From assembly GCA_029961745.1 (NCBI GenBank), contig CP124680.1:4588001-4652000 (forward strand): 64,000 bases of DNA, written 5' to 3'. Made by a program: the position numbers and the translations under genes. The DNA comes from Nocardioides sp. L-11A (GTDB lineage: Bacteria > Actinomycetota > Actinomycetes > Propionibacteriales > Nocardioidaceae). The notes under the pieces were generated by a model. It saw only the letters and a program-made list of their open reading frames with translations. It did not search any database and was not told the origin of the DNA. This document shows positions 43,426-51,237 of this stretch, one piece after another; position 1 is the stretch's first letter, and each line of letters starts with the position of its first letter.

Positions 43426-43431
43426 AGCCTA
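43426..43431 (-). promoter_or_regulatory. -10 element of the leaderless EEP gene
   Basis: TAGGCT on the minus strand, spacer CTCCGG, then GTG 43419: the same hexamer and the same spacing as at the PucR-type gene and the 5-FTHF cyclo-ligase gene. Confidence 0.7.
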
Positions 43432-44139
43432 GGTCGTGACTCCCACCCTTCTGGGGGTGCCCCCGCCCCGGAGCCAGCGCCAGACCTCGGTAGGGGGACC
43501 CTCTAACCGGGACGTGACCGCACGAGCCGAGCTCGCCGACCACGGACGGACGCTTCTGGGGGACAAATGGAAGCTGGACACTCGTTCCTCCTCATCTGAG
43601 GACGGTGCCCATCTGTCTGGCTGGCCTACTTGGTTGAGCTTGTCGCACGGTGTTCAAACCAACGTGACCGAGTGACAGCCGTACGCCGAGCCTCCAAGCC
43701 GTCGATACGCACCGCCGAACCCGAGGTCGTCCGACCGCGTCAACACCATCATCGTGGCATGAGAATCGAGCAATCTCGACTACGCGGAACCCGGGGCAGA
43801 CCAGAGCCTCCACGAAACCCGGGGCGATTCAGTCAATGAGCCGTCTCAGCGCTGGCCTCGCCTCACGCGTTGATGGCCAGGGGCTCCGCACGATCGCCCT
43901 AGCCAAGCCGACAAGCTGAACAATCACGCCCACTGACTCGGTCGCTCTCAGTTGTCATTTTGGCGGTCTGCCCGCAGGCCAAAGGTGCGGTCGAGGCTGT
44001 CGCGTCGAGTTGTCATCGCGGTGACAACTCCAGTTCTGGCGCGCGGAAACTTCTTGCGAAGGCTTACAAGAACCTGCTGTGGCAACTACCGTCCAGGACG
44101 ACTTCATTCGCAGTGGTTTCGATCAAGCTTGGAGATTAA
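43432..44139. other. 700-base interval without a convincing gene
   Basis: Base composition is visibly less GC-rich than the surrounding genes. The short open frames here have no recognisable domain or ribosome site. The only structure I see is the GTTGTCA repeat set at 43951-44028. This may be a remnant of transferred DNA and the upstream control region of the secreted peptidase-like gene. Confidence 0.6.
43951..44028. repeat. three GTTGTCA half-sites upstream of the C39-like gene
   Basis: GTTGTCA occurs at 43951 and 44009, and its complement TGACAAC at 44022-44028. The last two form a dyad (GTTGTCA, six bases, TGACAAC). They lie 110-190 bases before ATG 44140 and could be regulator half-sites. 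Confidence 0.4.
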
Positions 44140-45318
44140 ATGCGCCGGAAATCGGTTCCTCTAGCAGTGGGCCTCTCAGTCGCCATGACCGTCCTCGCGC
44201 CGGCGTATCAAGGTACCGCGACAGCCGGAGAACCACCGCCCGGCTCACAGGTCGTGCACGAGATCCCGGATGCGGACGCCATCAGCGCCGAGATCGACAG
44301 GGTTGTCGGCGAAGTTCAAGATCTTCAGGCCTCGAAGAGCCAGCCCGCTGCGGGCGTACCGGGAGCCGATCAGCAGGTCGAGAACATCTTCCGGTGCGCA
44401 GAGTTCATGGAGACCGCGCGGTACTGCCTCGGTTACGGCTGGACCACATCGACCGAAGATGCAGTGCAGGCTGAACTGCAAGCGGCAGTAGTCACTGAGA
44501 GCGCACGACGATCGGCGGCCGAGGAGACGGGCGATCTCTCGCTGCAGGAGATGATCGACCACGCCTCGACCATGTCCCTAGACGAGCGTGCTTCCACGGA
44601 CCGACGCGAGTTGGAAGATGCCGCCGCTGGGATCGAGAAGTTCGTCCAGCTCGAAGAGCTTCGGCTCAGCGCGAATCCGGTATCGATCGACGCGCCCGCG
44701 GGCAGCGTCGGAGCAAGGGCGGTCATCGGCGGCCACACCTACCCTGAAAGCGGGGGCATCCTGCAAGGCCGAGTCTCAGAGCAGGAGACGACCTACTGGT
44801 GCGGGCCGACCACCCTGCAGATGATGGCCTGGAACTATGGCAGCCACGCCAAGGTCGCGCAGTCGACGTGGGCCACGCGTCTCAACACCACTACCGCCGG
44901 AACAGCCATCACCGACATGGTGCGGGTCATCAACAACAACGGTCAGCTCAGCAAATGGGTGACCCAGCAGGACTCCAACTACGTGACGCTGAATATCGGG
45001 AGTTACACCTACGCCCAGTGGTACCAGCTCAACGTGAACCACTATTCGACCTGGTCGACGCCCGTTGTACTTCACCCGATCTTGCTCAAGAAGTACTATC
45101 CCTACCTCGACGACAATGGTTCAGGACACTTCCAGCTGGGCCGAGGATGGGATTTCGAGTCCCACAAAACCGACTCCTGGCAATTGAAGTACTATGAGCC
45201 GTGGAACCAGCAGCGTTTCAACCCCTCCGAGCCCTTCATCCCGCGCAAGCAGAAGCGGTGGGCAAAGAACTCCTACCTGGCCAACAAGGAGCACTTCCAG
45301 CACAACATCGGAGTCTGA
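44140..45318 (+). CDS. secreted C39-like (papain-fold) cysteine peptidase-domain protein
   Basis: 392 residues. A Sec signal (VPLAVGLSVAMTVLAPAYQGTATA) is followed by a long helical spacer. The C-terminal domain has the C39 pattern: Gln and Cys in SEQETTYWCGPTTLQMMAWNYG and a later His in GSGHFQLGRGWDF. C39-type domains cleave peptides, often at double-glycine sites, or are non-proteolytic relatives. ATG with GGAG six bases ahead. Its TGA overlaps the ATG of a lipoprotein gene, so they form a pair. Codon use is less GC-rich than in neighbouring housekeeping genes, which suggests acquisition. Confidence 0.7.
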   Translation: MRRKSVPLAVGLSVAMTVLAPAYQGTATAGEPPPGSQVVHEIPDADAISAEIDRVVGEVQDLQASKSQPAAGVPGADQQVENIFRCAEFMETARYCLGYGWTTSTEDAVQAELQAAVVTESARRSAAEETGDLSLQEMIDHASTMSLDERASTDRRELEDAAAGIEKFVQLEELRLSANPVSIDAPAGSVGARAVIGGHTYPESGGILQGRVSEQETTYWCGPTTLQMMAWNYGSHAKVAQSTWATRLNTTTAGTAITDMVRVINNNGQLSKWVTQQDSNYVTLNIGSYTYAQWYQLNVNHYSTWSTPVVLHPILLKKYYPYLDDNGSGHFQLGRGWDFESHKTDSWQLKYYEPWNQQRFNPSEPFIPRKQKRWAKNSYLANKEHFQHNIGV

Positions 45319-46451
45319 TGCGCTACTGCGCACCTCATCTGCGCATCGCCGTTGGCCTGACCGTTGCGGTCCTTCTCCTCGCCGGATGCTCGGGCGAGGA
45401 GAAGGACCCACCGCGCGTAGCAGAACCAACTGCGACCGCTCCTGACACACCTACCTCAAGCACGCCGGCCACTCCCGCGGAGCCGCCTGCTGCCACAGAC
45501 CTCAGGTGGGAAAGCACCGATGTGCTTCCCCGAGGGGAGGGTGCACAGGCGGCGGGCGGCAAGTACGTGGTCACCACCTCGGGTGAGTCGACCGCGAACG
45601 TACGCGACCGTCGCTCTCTCCGCAGCCTGTTCACCTACGAGGCTCCGGACGGATTCGAGATCAGAGACGTGTTCCTCGAGCCCCCGCACCTCATGGTCGT
45701 CAACTCGGACCCCACCGACGAGCAGGGCGACCGCCCGGTCGTGATCGATCTCGAGTCACACGCCGAGCGCGATCTCTCCGCAGTCACCCCGCGGATCTGG
45801 TCTGGCGGCTGGTCGCTGCGCGCGGGAAGAGTCACCTACGGAGCACGCGACAGCCGCGACCGATACTGCCTGGCAGAGACAACGCTCGACTCCACGGAGG
45901 GCGCAATGGTGGAGTGCGTGCCTCCCCGGCACGGATTCCACCAGGCCGGCCAATCCCCGTATGGCATCGGCTACGCGCGATTTGACGACCGCCGGCCGGC
46001 CTCCTGCGGGACAGCGCGGACGCAACGGAAGGCGGAGGCGGTGACCGACGTCCCAGGACCGACCGCGTGCAAGGTGTGGGACGTCCTGCCCCTCAAGGGC
46101 GACGGTGCCGTCTGGGGCGAGGTGCCGAAGCCGCGTCAGATCGAAGTCAGTGAGATCAAGTACCGGTTGCCGGGAGGAGCAGTCGAGTCCCTCGGCTATG
46201 GGACGACGGGGTCACTCACGTGGTGCGGAGACTCGGCATGGTTCCTCCGGCAGATGGAGGGCCGGCTCATGCGGTGGGACCCCGAGCGTGGCCTGGAGGA
46301 AGCCCTTCGGCTTCCCGATACTGATCGGGTCGCGGTGCTGTCGGCTCCAGTCTGTTCGGGCGACTTCATCGCGGTGTTCGAGTCACGAGAGAGGAAGCGC
46401 GCCGGAACCGACGAGGTCGTCCATACGACACGCCTACATCCAACGCCGTGA
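45318..46451 (+). CDS. lipoprotein of unknown function, coupled to the C39-like gene
   Basis: 377 residues. Lipoprotein signal RIAVGLTVAVLLLAGCSGEE, then a Thr/Pro/Ala-rich linker and a beta-rich domain with several repeated strand pairs (KYVVTTSGESTANVRDRRSL; PPHLMVVNSDPTDEQGDRPVVIDLESH), which looks like a propeller. Several cysteines are present in the outer domain. It starts inside the stop of the peptidase-like gene (TGATG). I do not recognise the family. Together they may form an extracellular processing or inhibition pair. Confidence 0.65.
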   Translation: MRYCAPHLRIAVGLTVAVLLLAGCSGEEKDPPRVAEPTATAPDTPTSSTPATPAEPPAATDLRWESTDVLPRGEGAQAAGGKYVVTTSGESTANVRDRRSLRSLFTYEAPDGFEIRDVFLEPPHLMVVNSDPTDEQGDRPVVIDLESHAERDLSAVTPRIWSGGWSLRAGRVTYGARDSRDRYCLAETTLDSTEGAMVECVPPRHGFHQAGQSPYGIGYARFDDRRPASCGTARTQRKAEAVTDVPGPTACKVWDVLPLKGDGAVWGEVPKPRQIEVSEIKYRLPGGAVESLGYGTTGSLTWCGDSAWFLRQMEGRLMRWDPERGLEEALRLPDTDRVAVLSAPVCSGDFIAVFESRERKRAGTDEVVHTTRLHPTP

Positions 46452-46678
46452 TGCCATGAGCGTCAGCAAAGGGGCGCCGTCCGTGCGCCAGGCCGGGTGT
46501 TCTCCTGGAGCCCATCTCAGCCCGCTTCTGACGGACTGATTCGGAGGTTTCAGACCTGCCTACGACACCTCGATTGGGATGAGCCAGGTTGAGCTCGATC
46601 GCGGGCCGGAGTGCTCCGTAGGAACGGTGATGCGCTTCGGGCAGCGCGTAGTGAAGCGCCCCAGGTTCTCTGCCGCTC

Positions 46679-47407
46679 CTATGCGGGTTGCGGCTCTCGG
46701 TTGAGAGTCGCGTAGTGGGCCTGCTCGAACTCCACCGGGGTCATCATCCCAAGAGTCGAGTGCAGGCGCCTGTTGTTGTACCAGTCGACCCAGCCGGCGG
46801 TGGCGTACTCGACGTCACCGATCCTCCGGTAGGGACCTGTTAGGGGCCTGTGTGGAAGACCGTGGTGCGGATGCACTCGGTCTTGTAGAGCCCGATCACG
46901 CACTCCATCAGCGCGTTGTCGTACGCATCTGCGACCGATCCGATTGAGGGCCGGATGCCCTCGTCGGCGAGGTGATCGGTGAACGTGATCGATGTGTACT
47001 GCGACCCGGTATCCGCGTGGCCGATCAGCTCGCCGGGCACCACGGGCCGGCCTTCCCGTCCTCGCTGCCACAGCGCCATCCTCAGCGGGACGTCGACGAG
47101 CTCGACTGCCTTGGTGGGTGCGACGTTCCAGGCGACGATCTTCTGCGAACACGTCGAGAATGAACGCGGTATAGACGAACCCGGCCCAGGTGCGGACGTA
47201 GGTGAAGTCCATGACCCAGGTCCGGTTCGGGGCCTCGGCGGTGAAGTCGCGGTCGAGCAGGTCCTCGGCCCTCTTGCCGTCCTTGGCGGGGACCGTGGTC
47301 CGGATTCCCTTCGAGCGCCGGATCCCTTGCAGGGACAGCGATCTCATCGCTCGGTCCACGATCCGGGCGAGGCATCTGGGTTGGTGCGCTGCAGCATGAT
47401 GAGTCAC
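46679..47407 (-). pseudogene. decayed IS3-family transposase (OrfB fragment)
   Basis: Conserved blocks of the IS3 integrase are present but spread over two frames. Frame one has MRSLSLQGIRRSKGIRTTVPAKDGKRA and WVMDFTYVRTWAGFVYTAFILDVF (first Asp). Near 47150 the reading moves to another frame, with GHADTGSQYTSITFTDHLADEG and NALMECVIGLYKTECIR (second Asp and Glu). Near 46840 an imperfect 11-base tandem duplication adds a stop and returns it to frame one, ending WVDWYNNRRLHSTLGMMTPVEFE. The N-terminal part and OrfA are missing, so the element cannot move by itself. I find no clear inverted terminal repeats. Confidence 0.85.
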
Positions 47408-47862
47408 TGCACGATGATGGGAAGCTGGTAGTCGCCGTCAGTCATCCGTCCGATCATGAAGAAGGTGACGATCAGCTGATTGACCGCGTGCTGGTAGCGG
47501 TGGTCCTCGAGGATGTGGTCGACGGCGATGCGGCACATCAGGTCGTCCATGAAGCGACCGAGCAGGTAGGGGTCCCGGAAGATCTCGTCGAACTTGTTCC
47601 CCTCGGTCGCCCAGCGGTCGAGGAGGCTGCCGGGCACCGGCATGGGCGGCGGGGGTTCGTTGAGCTCCGTCTCGAACCGGTCGTGGATGCGCTCGGAGTA
47701 GGCCAGTTGCCGGCAGTGGTCGCTGCAGTAGATCCGCGGGCGTCCTCTGACCGTCTTGAGTGGGAGGGGATTGCCGCACAACGCGCATTCACCGATGGGC
47801 TTGTCCATGGTGATCAGGTGCGCCAGCGCGTCCGTCTCGACCGACCGCACCTCGATCTGCAC
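47404..47862 (-). CDS. zinc-finger hypothetical protein next to the IS remnant
   Basis: About 152 residues from GTG 47862; ATG 47808 is another possible start. A compact zinc-binding motif, ECALCGNPLPLKTVRGRPRIYCSDHCRQLAY, gives Cys-x2-Cys ... Cys-x3-Cys, followed by a helical C-terminal region (LLGRFMDDLMCRIAVDHILEDHRYQHAVNQLIVTFF). The stop overlaps the end of the IS3 remnant by 4 bases, so the natural C-terminus may have been altered by the insertion. No family name can be given. Confidence 0.5.
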   Translation of the reverse strand: MQIEVRSVETDALAHLITMDKPIGECALCGNPLPLKTVRGRPRIYCSDHCRQLAYSERIHDRFETELNEPPPPMPVPGSLLDRWATEGNKFDEIFRDPYLLGRFMDDLMCRIAVDHILEDHRYQHAVNQLIVTFFMIGRMTDGDYQLPIIVQ

Positions 47863-48026
47863 ACCGTGTGACGTTATTCGGACGTGGCGGGGAGGACGAG
47901 AAGGAGGGGTGGTGGGAAGCGGTGGCAAGCAGACGAGGTGGACGGGCCGATGAGAGCCGAAGAGGCAAGGAACGGACGTAGGGGTGTGGACGACGGTGGG
48001 CGTCAACCGCGGCGCGTCGCTGCGCC

Positions 48027-48391
48027 TCAGCTGTCGTCGACGGCCGCAAGGGCACGGCGCGCTTCCGCGAACAGCGGCATCAGCGACTCACGCCATGCTG
48101 CGAGGTCGACGGCCAGGGTCTGCCAGGTGATGGAGCGGTTGATCTCGTCGTACTGGTGGATGATGAAGTTGCGGTTCGCCACAGCGATCGCCATTCGACG
48201 CCCTCGGGCTCGAGTACGCCGAGCCGCGACAGCCGGTTGGCGGCCTCGCCGAGCTTCATTATCAGGGAGTCGCCGGCCTCCTGCAGGAGGGCATCCGCGA
48301 GGTAGGCGTCCTTGCCACGGTCGACGATCTCCGCGACCCGTTGGAACCACGCCTCGATGTGGGCGAGCTCCTTGGCGGCCTTGAGGTCCAT
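48027..48391 (-). pseudogene. hepT: hepT HEPN-domain toxin, frameshifted
   Basis: The HEPN (DUF86) protein starts at ATG 48391 (MDLKAAKELAHIEAWFQRVAEIVDRGKDAYLADALLQEAG) and runs in frame to LGVLEPEGVEWR near 48195. The essential RX4HXY motif (RNFIIHQYDEI) and the rest of the domain then lie in the next frame, down to the stop at 48027. A single missing base around GAATGGCGATC explains the shift. HepT acts as an RNase that its MNT partner silences by AMPylating the Tyr of HXY. As it stands the toxin would be truncated. Sequencing error is possible. Confidence 0.75.
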
Positions 48392-48864
48392 CAGAGCAGC
48401 ACCGCGTCGCGGCGGATGTCGTCATCGAGGCCGGGCTTCAGGCCGCCGTACTCGACCAGGTCGATCTCCCGGCCCAGCACCTCCTCCAGCAGCTTCCGGA
48501 ACCGGATGAAGTCGAACGACGAGGTTCCAGTCGGCGCCTCGACGATCAGGTCGATGTCGGAGTCGTCACGAGCCTGGCGTCGCGCGACCGATCCGAAGAC
48601 GGCGAGCCGGGAGTAGCCGCGCTCGGCGGCGAGGGACGTGAGGATCGGCGCGGCCGCATCCAGGAGCGCTTCGGGGTGCATCTCGGCCAGGTGGCGCGCG
48701 TACCGGAGCTGCTGGCTGACGGCCGGCTGGGTGATGCCGAGGGCCTCGGCGATCTCTCGCTGACTCATCCCCGTGGCGGCGAGCGCACGCAACGCGAGTA
48801 CGCGACGCAGGCGTGCGACGTCCTCGTCGCGTCGGGCGTCGCGGTACTCCGCCAGCAGGGCCAT
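48391..48864 (-). CDS. mntA: MntA-type nucleotidyltransferase antitoxin with N-terminal HTH
   Basis: 157 residues. The N-terminal half holds a helix-turn-helix (ALAATGMSQREIAEALGITQPAVSQQLRYARHL). The C-terminal half is a minimal nucleotidyltransferase with the GSx10DxD motif (FGSVARRQARDDSDIDLIVEAP). MntA AMPylates HepT and so neutralises it; the fused HTH probably lets the antitoxin repress its own promoter. The TGA shares one base with the hepT ATG (TGATG). TAAGTT lies six bases before ATG 48864, which indicates a leaderless transcript. Confidence 0.85.
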   Translation of the reverse strand: MALLAEYRDARRDEDVARLRRVLALRALAATGMSQREIAEALGITQPAVSQQLRYARHLAEMHPEALLDAAAPILTSLAAERGYSRLAVFGSVARRQARDDSDIDLIVEAPTGTSSFDFIRFRKLLEEVLGREIDLVEYGGLKPGLDDDIRRDAVLL

Positions 48865-48877
48865 AAGGACAACTTAT
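48863..48877. promoter_or_regulatory. dyad over the mntA start and -10 (autoregulatory candidate)
   Basis: ATAAG, five bases, CTTAT. It covers both the start codon and the TAAGTT -10 (minus strand 48876-48871), so a protein bound here would block transcription. Confidence 0.5.
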
Positions 48878-49043
48878 CAAGGGTGCCGCGCGGCCCCCGG
48901 CACCACAGGGATCCCCGATGCAGCGCGGCCGCCTGCACTACTCACTCCCCGGCGCGCTCGAGGACGCGTCCAGGAAGACCGCGCGGCGCCGAGAAGTCCG
49001 CCGGGCCACCCGGGTCGGGGCGAAGTGTCGAGCAAAAGACGAA

Positions 49044-49083
49044 ACAGGGTTCCTTCTCCTCGTGAGAGGTTCTGGAACCCTGT
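49044..49083 (-). terminator. terminator downstream of tRNA-Ala
   Basis: Perfect 10-base arms ACAGGGTTCC and GGAACCCTGT with a 20-base loop; on the minus strand the stem is followed by TTCGTCTTTTGC, a U-rich tail rare in this GC-rich DNA. It ends 17 bases past the tRNA 3' end. Confidence 0.8.
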
Positions 49084-49099
49084 CGCTGACCTGCGTACT

Positions 49100-49175
49100 T
49101 GGTGGAGGTGAGGGGATTCGAACCCCTGACCTTCTCATTGCGAACGAGACGCGCTACCAACTGCGCCACACCCCC
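49100..49175 (-). tRNA. tRNA-Ala(CGC)
   Basis: Full cloverleaf on the minus strand: acceptor GGGGGTG pairs with CACCTCC (one G-T), D arm GCGC...GCGC, anticodon arm TCTCG/TGAGA with loop TTCGCAA (anticodon CGC), T arm AGGGG-TTCGAAT-CCCCT. Discriminator A and an encoded CCA end are present. It borders the accessory stretch at 43.4-48.9 kb. Confidence 0.95.
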
Positions 49176-49227
49176 AAGCGAGGAGAAACGGTAGCACCCG
49201 GGGCGGGCGGGGTCCGAATCGGGATGG

Positions 49228-49519
49228 TCAGTCGCGGTCCTCGTCGGCATGGCCGGCCGGGCGGGGGTGGTCGTCGCCGTGCGGGCCCCGGTCGACCTGG
49301 GAGCTGCCGCGCGGGCTTGGGCGGGTCCTCGAAGGTCGTCGACTGGCCCCGGGCGGAGGAGTCCGTGAAGGGGCTCTCCTCGATCGCCTGCTCCGGGTCG
49401 GTGCCCTGGGTGTCGGGCGAGACGGCGGTGGCGGAGTCGGCGTACCTCTTCTCCTGCTCGCGCGCCTGCTGGGCAGCCTGGCGGTCGGCGGCGGTGCCCT
49501 CGTCCTCGTGGTGGCTCAT
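49228..49519 (-). CDS. small acidic hypothetical protein, probably frameshifted
   Basis: It starts MSHHEDEGTAADRQAAQQAREQEKRYADSATAV and continues well to STTFEDPPKPAR near 49315. In the original frame the rest becomes Pro/Arg-rich and runs 22 bases into the tRNA gene (stop 49154). In another frame it would end as SQVDRGPHGDDHPRPAGHADEDRD at 49228, a hydrophilic end that matches the first part in style. I therefore suspect one extra or missing base near 49310-49320. Function unknown; composition suggests a disordered protein. Confidence 0.5.
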
Positions 49520-49561
49520 GGCCCGGCGTTACCCGCGGCCGGGACGCCCATCCGGGAAGGG

Positions 49562-50464
49562 TCAGGAGCCGGTGGCGCGACGCTGCTCGGCCTCGCCGGC
49601 GGCCTTGTCGGCCTTGTCGGCCTGGGCGCGCTGGGCGTCGGCCTCGCGGGCCAGCTGGGAGTCGGCCTCGTTGCGGCCCGAGCTCCACACGCCGGTGGAG
49701 TCGAGGTCGATGGTGCGGACGGTACGACCCGCGGGCGCCTTCGCGACGTACGTCGGCAGGGGGACCGCGACCGGAGTCCAGCCGTCCTCAACGACCTCGG
49801 CAGCGGACTCGTCGCGCACCTCGGCCGTCACGACCGGGATCTCGTCGGTGTCGTCACGCAGCTCTCCGAACGGTGCTTCCTCGGCCTCGGGGACGATCGC
49901 GGCGTCCTCGTCGGCGATGGCCTCGTCGGCGAGCGTCGTACGGCGCCGACGGGCCGGCGTGGCGCGGGCGGCACGCTCGCGCTTGACCATGAGCCGGCAG
50001 GCCACCAGCCAGGCCGCCATCAGGCCGCCGGGCGCGGCGAGCCAGGCCCAGGCGACGATCTTGCCGATGGCGAGGCCGGTGACGACCACGATGGCGAGGA
50101 GCAGGAGGTTGAAGACCCGACGGCGCCGCGCGGCGGCCCGGCGCGCCGCCGGACGGTCGACCGGGCGGGGGGCGCGCGGCGCAGGGGTGGGCGCCGCGAG
50201 CTCCGTGTCGGTGTCACCGGAAGGCTCCTCGACCCGCGGCTCCGCTGCGGGCGTACGGCCCTTCCCCGCCGGGCGGTTCTTCCCGACCAGCTCGGCCTCG
50301 GTGGACGACACCGCCTCGCGTCGGGCGAGCACCCGCAGCCGGTCGGAGAAGCCCTCGACCGAGCGGCTGGAGGCGTCCTCCTCGTGGTGCCGCAGCGCCT
50401 TCGGGACGAGGTAGACAGCCCACGCCACGAACAAGGCGACGAAGATCAGTGAGCTGAGGTCCAC
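49562..50464 (-). CDS. GlpR-like membrane protein (receptor of gephyrin-like Glp)
   Basis: 300 residues. An N-terminal membrane segment (LSSLIFVALFVAWAVYLVPKAL) is followed by an acidic/Pro-rich linker, then two hydrophobic stretches (VFNLLLLAIVVVTGLAIGKIVAWAWLA; GGLMAAWLVACRLM). A long charged C-terminal tail ends in a coiled region (QLAREADAQRAQADKADKAAGEAEQRRA). Position beside rimJ, moeA and galU is that of Rv0996, whose corynebacterial homologue GlpR binds the MoeA-like protein Glp and links it to division. Homology is inferred from topology and neighbours, not alignment. GTG 50464 follows TAACCT by six bases. Confidence 0.65.
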   Translation of the reverse strand: MDLSSLIFVALFVAWAVYLVPKALRHHEEDASSRSVEGFSDRLRVLARREAVSSTEAELVGKNRPAGKGRTPAAEPRVEEPSGDTDTELAAPTPAPRAPRPVDRPAARRAAARRRRVFNLLLLAIVVVTGLAIGKIVAWAWLAAPGGLMAAWLVACRLMVKRERAARATPARRRRTTLADEAIADEDAAIVPEAEEAPFGELRDDTDEIPVVTAEVRDESAAEVVEDGWTPVAVPLPTYVAKAPAGRTVRTIDLDSTGVWSSGRNEADSQLAREADAQRAQADKADKAAGEAEQRRATGS

Positions 50465-50470
50465 ACCGAG

Positions 50471-50476
50471 AGGTTA
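50471..50476 (-). promoter_or_regulatory. -10 element of the leaderless glpR-like gene
   Basis: TAACCT on the minus strand, six-base spacer CTCGGT, then GTG 50464. Confidence 0.6.
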
Positions 50477-50547
50477 GGAGCGGTACCGCAGGACGGGGCG
50501 CATGTCCATCGGTGTGTCACAGATTGATTCGTGTGACGCATGTGATT

Positions 50548-50565
50548 TGCCGGTTCCCCCCGGCA
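50548..50565. terminator. hairpin after the rimJ-type gene
   Basis: TGCCGG, loop TTCCCC, CCGGCA, lying just past the stop at 50573. Probably ends the galU-moeA-moaC-moaB-rimJ unit. Confidence 0.55.
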
Positions 50566-50572
50566 GATCACC

Positions 50573-51202
50573 CTAGGAGTCGCCTCCGGCGGATCGCTCG
50601 AGCCGGATCAGGACGCCGCGGGGAGCCTCCTCGCGGGTGACGGCGAAGATGCGGTGGTCGCGCCACTCGCCGTCGATGTGCAGGAAGTACGGCGCGTAGC
50701 CGATCTCGCGGATGCCGAGCTTCTCGACGACCCGCAGGGAGTTGGTGTTCTCGGGGCGGATGCAGATCTCGATGCGGTGCAGGCCACCGAGGAAGAAGCA
50801 GTGGTCGATCACCATCGCGACGGCGCGCGGGATGACGCCGCGACCGGCGAACTGCTGGTCGATCCAGTACCCCACCGACGCGAACTGCGCCGAGCCGCGC
50901 ACGATGTTGTTGACGCTGACCTGGCCGGCGAAGACGCCGTCGACCTCGACCACGAAGGGGTACGTCGTCCCGCGGCGCGCGGCCCGGCGCAGCCGCTTGA
51001 CCAGCGCTCGGAACGAGGTCGGCCGGGCGTCGGAGCCGGGCGGGGCGGTGGCGTCCCAGGGCCCCAGCCACAGCGCGTTGCGGCGCCGTGCGGTGCGCCA
51101 GGCACGGGCGTCGCCGCGGGCGATCGGACGGAGCCGGACGACCGGGTCGGTGCCGGAGATCAGCTCGTTGGGCCAGGCGCGTCCGGGGACGCCGACGACC
51201 AT
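50573..51202 (-). CDS. rimJ: RimJ/RimL-type GNAT N-acetyltransferase
   Basis: 209 residues from ATG 51202; TTG 51241, with GGGAG six bases ahead, would add 13 residues. GNAT fold with PVVRLRPIARGDARAWR, the acetyl-CoA-binding loop region GYWIDQQFAGRGVIPRAVAMVIDHCF and RIEICIRPENTNSLRVVEKLG. It would acetylate a protein N-terminus or a small amine. Located between moaB and the glpR-like gene, as Rv0995 lies next to Rv0994/Rv0996. Overlap or tight spacing with moaB shows cotranscription. Confidence 0.8.
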   Translation of the reverse strand: MVVGVPGRAWPNELISGTDPVVRLRPIARGDARAWRTARRRNALWLGPWDATAPPGSDARPTSFRALVKRLRRAARRGTTYPFVVEVDGVFAGQVSVNNIVRGSAQFASVGYWIDQQFAGRGVIPRAVAMVIDHCFFLGGLHRIEICIRPENTNSLRVVEKLGIREIGYAPYFLHIDGEWRDHRIFAVTREEAPRGVLIRLERSAGGDS

Positions 51203-51237
51203 CCGCTCCCGCGGGCTCCCGTCGAACCGGGCCTCGT

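Noticed and set aside
43592..43813. 73-codon frame in the low-GC interval
   Set aside because: No ribosome site, -10 hexamer or domain; not separable from chance.
43432..49175. Integrative element with tRNA-Ala as attachment site
   Set aside because: No integrase and no second copy of the tRNA 3' end found in the stretch; kept only as a hypothesis.
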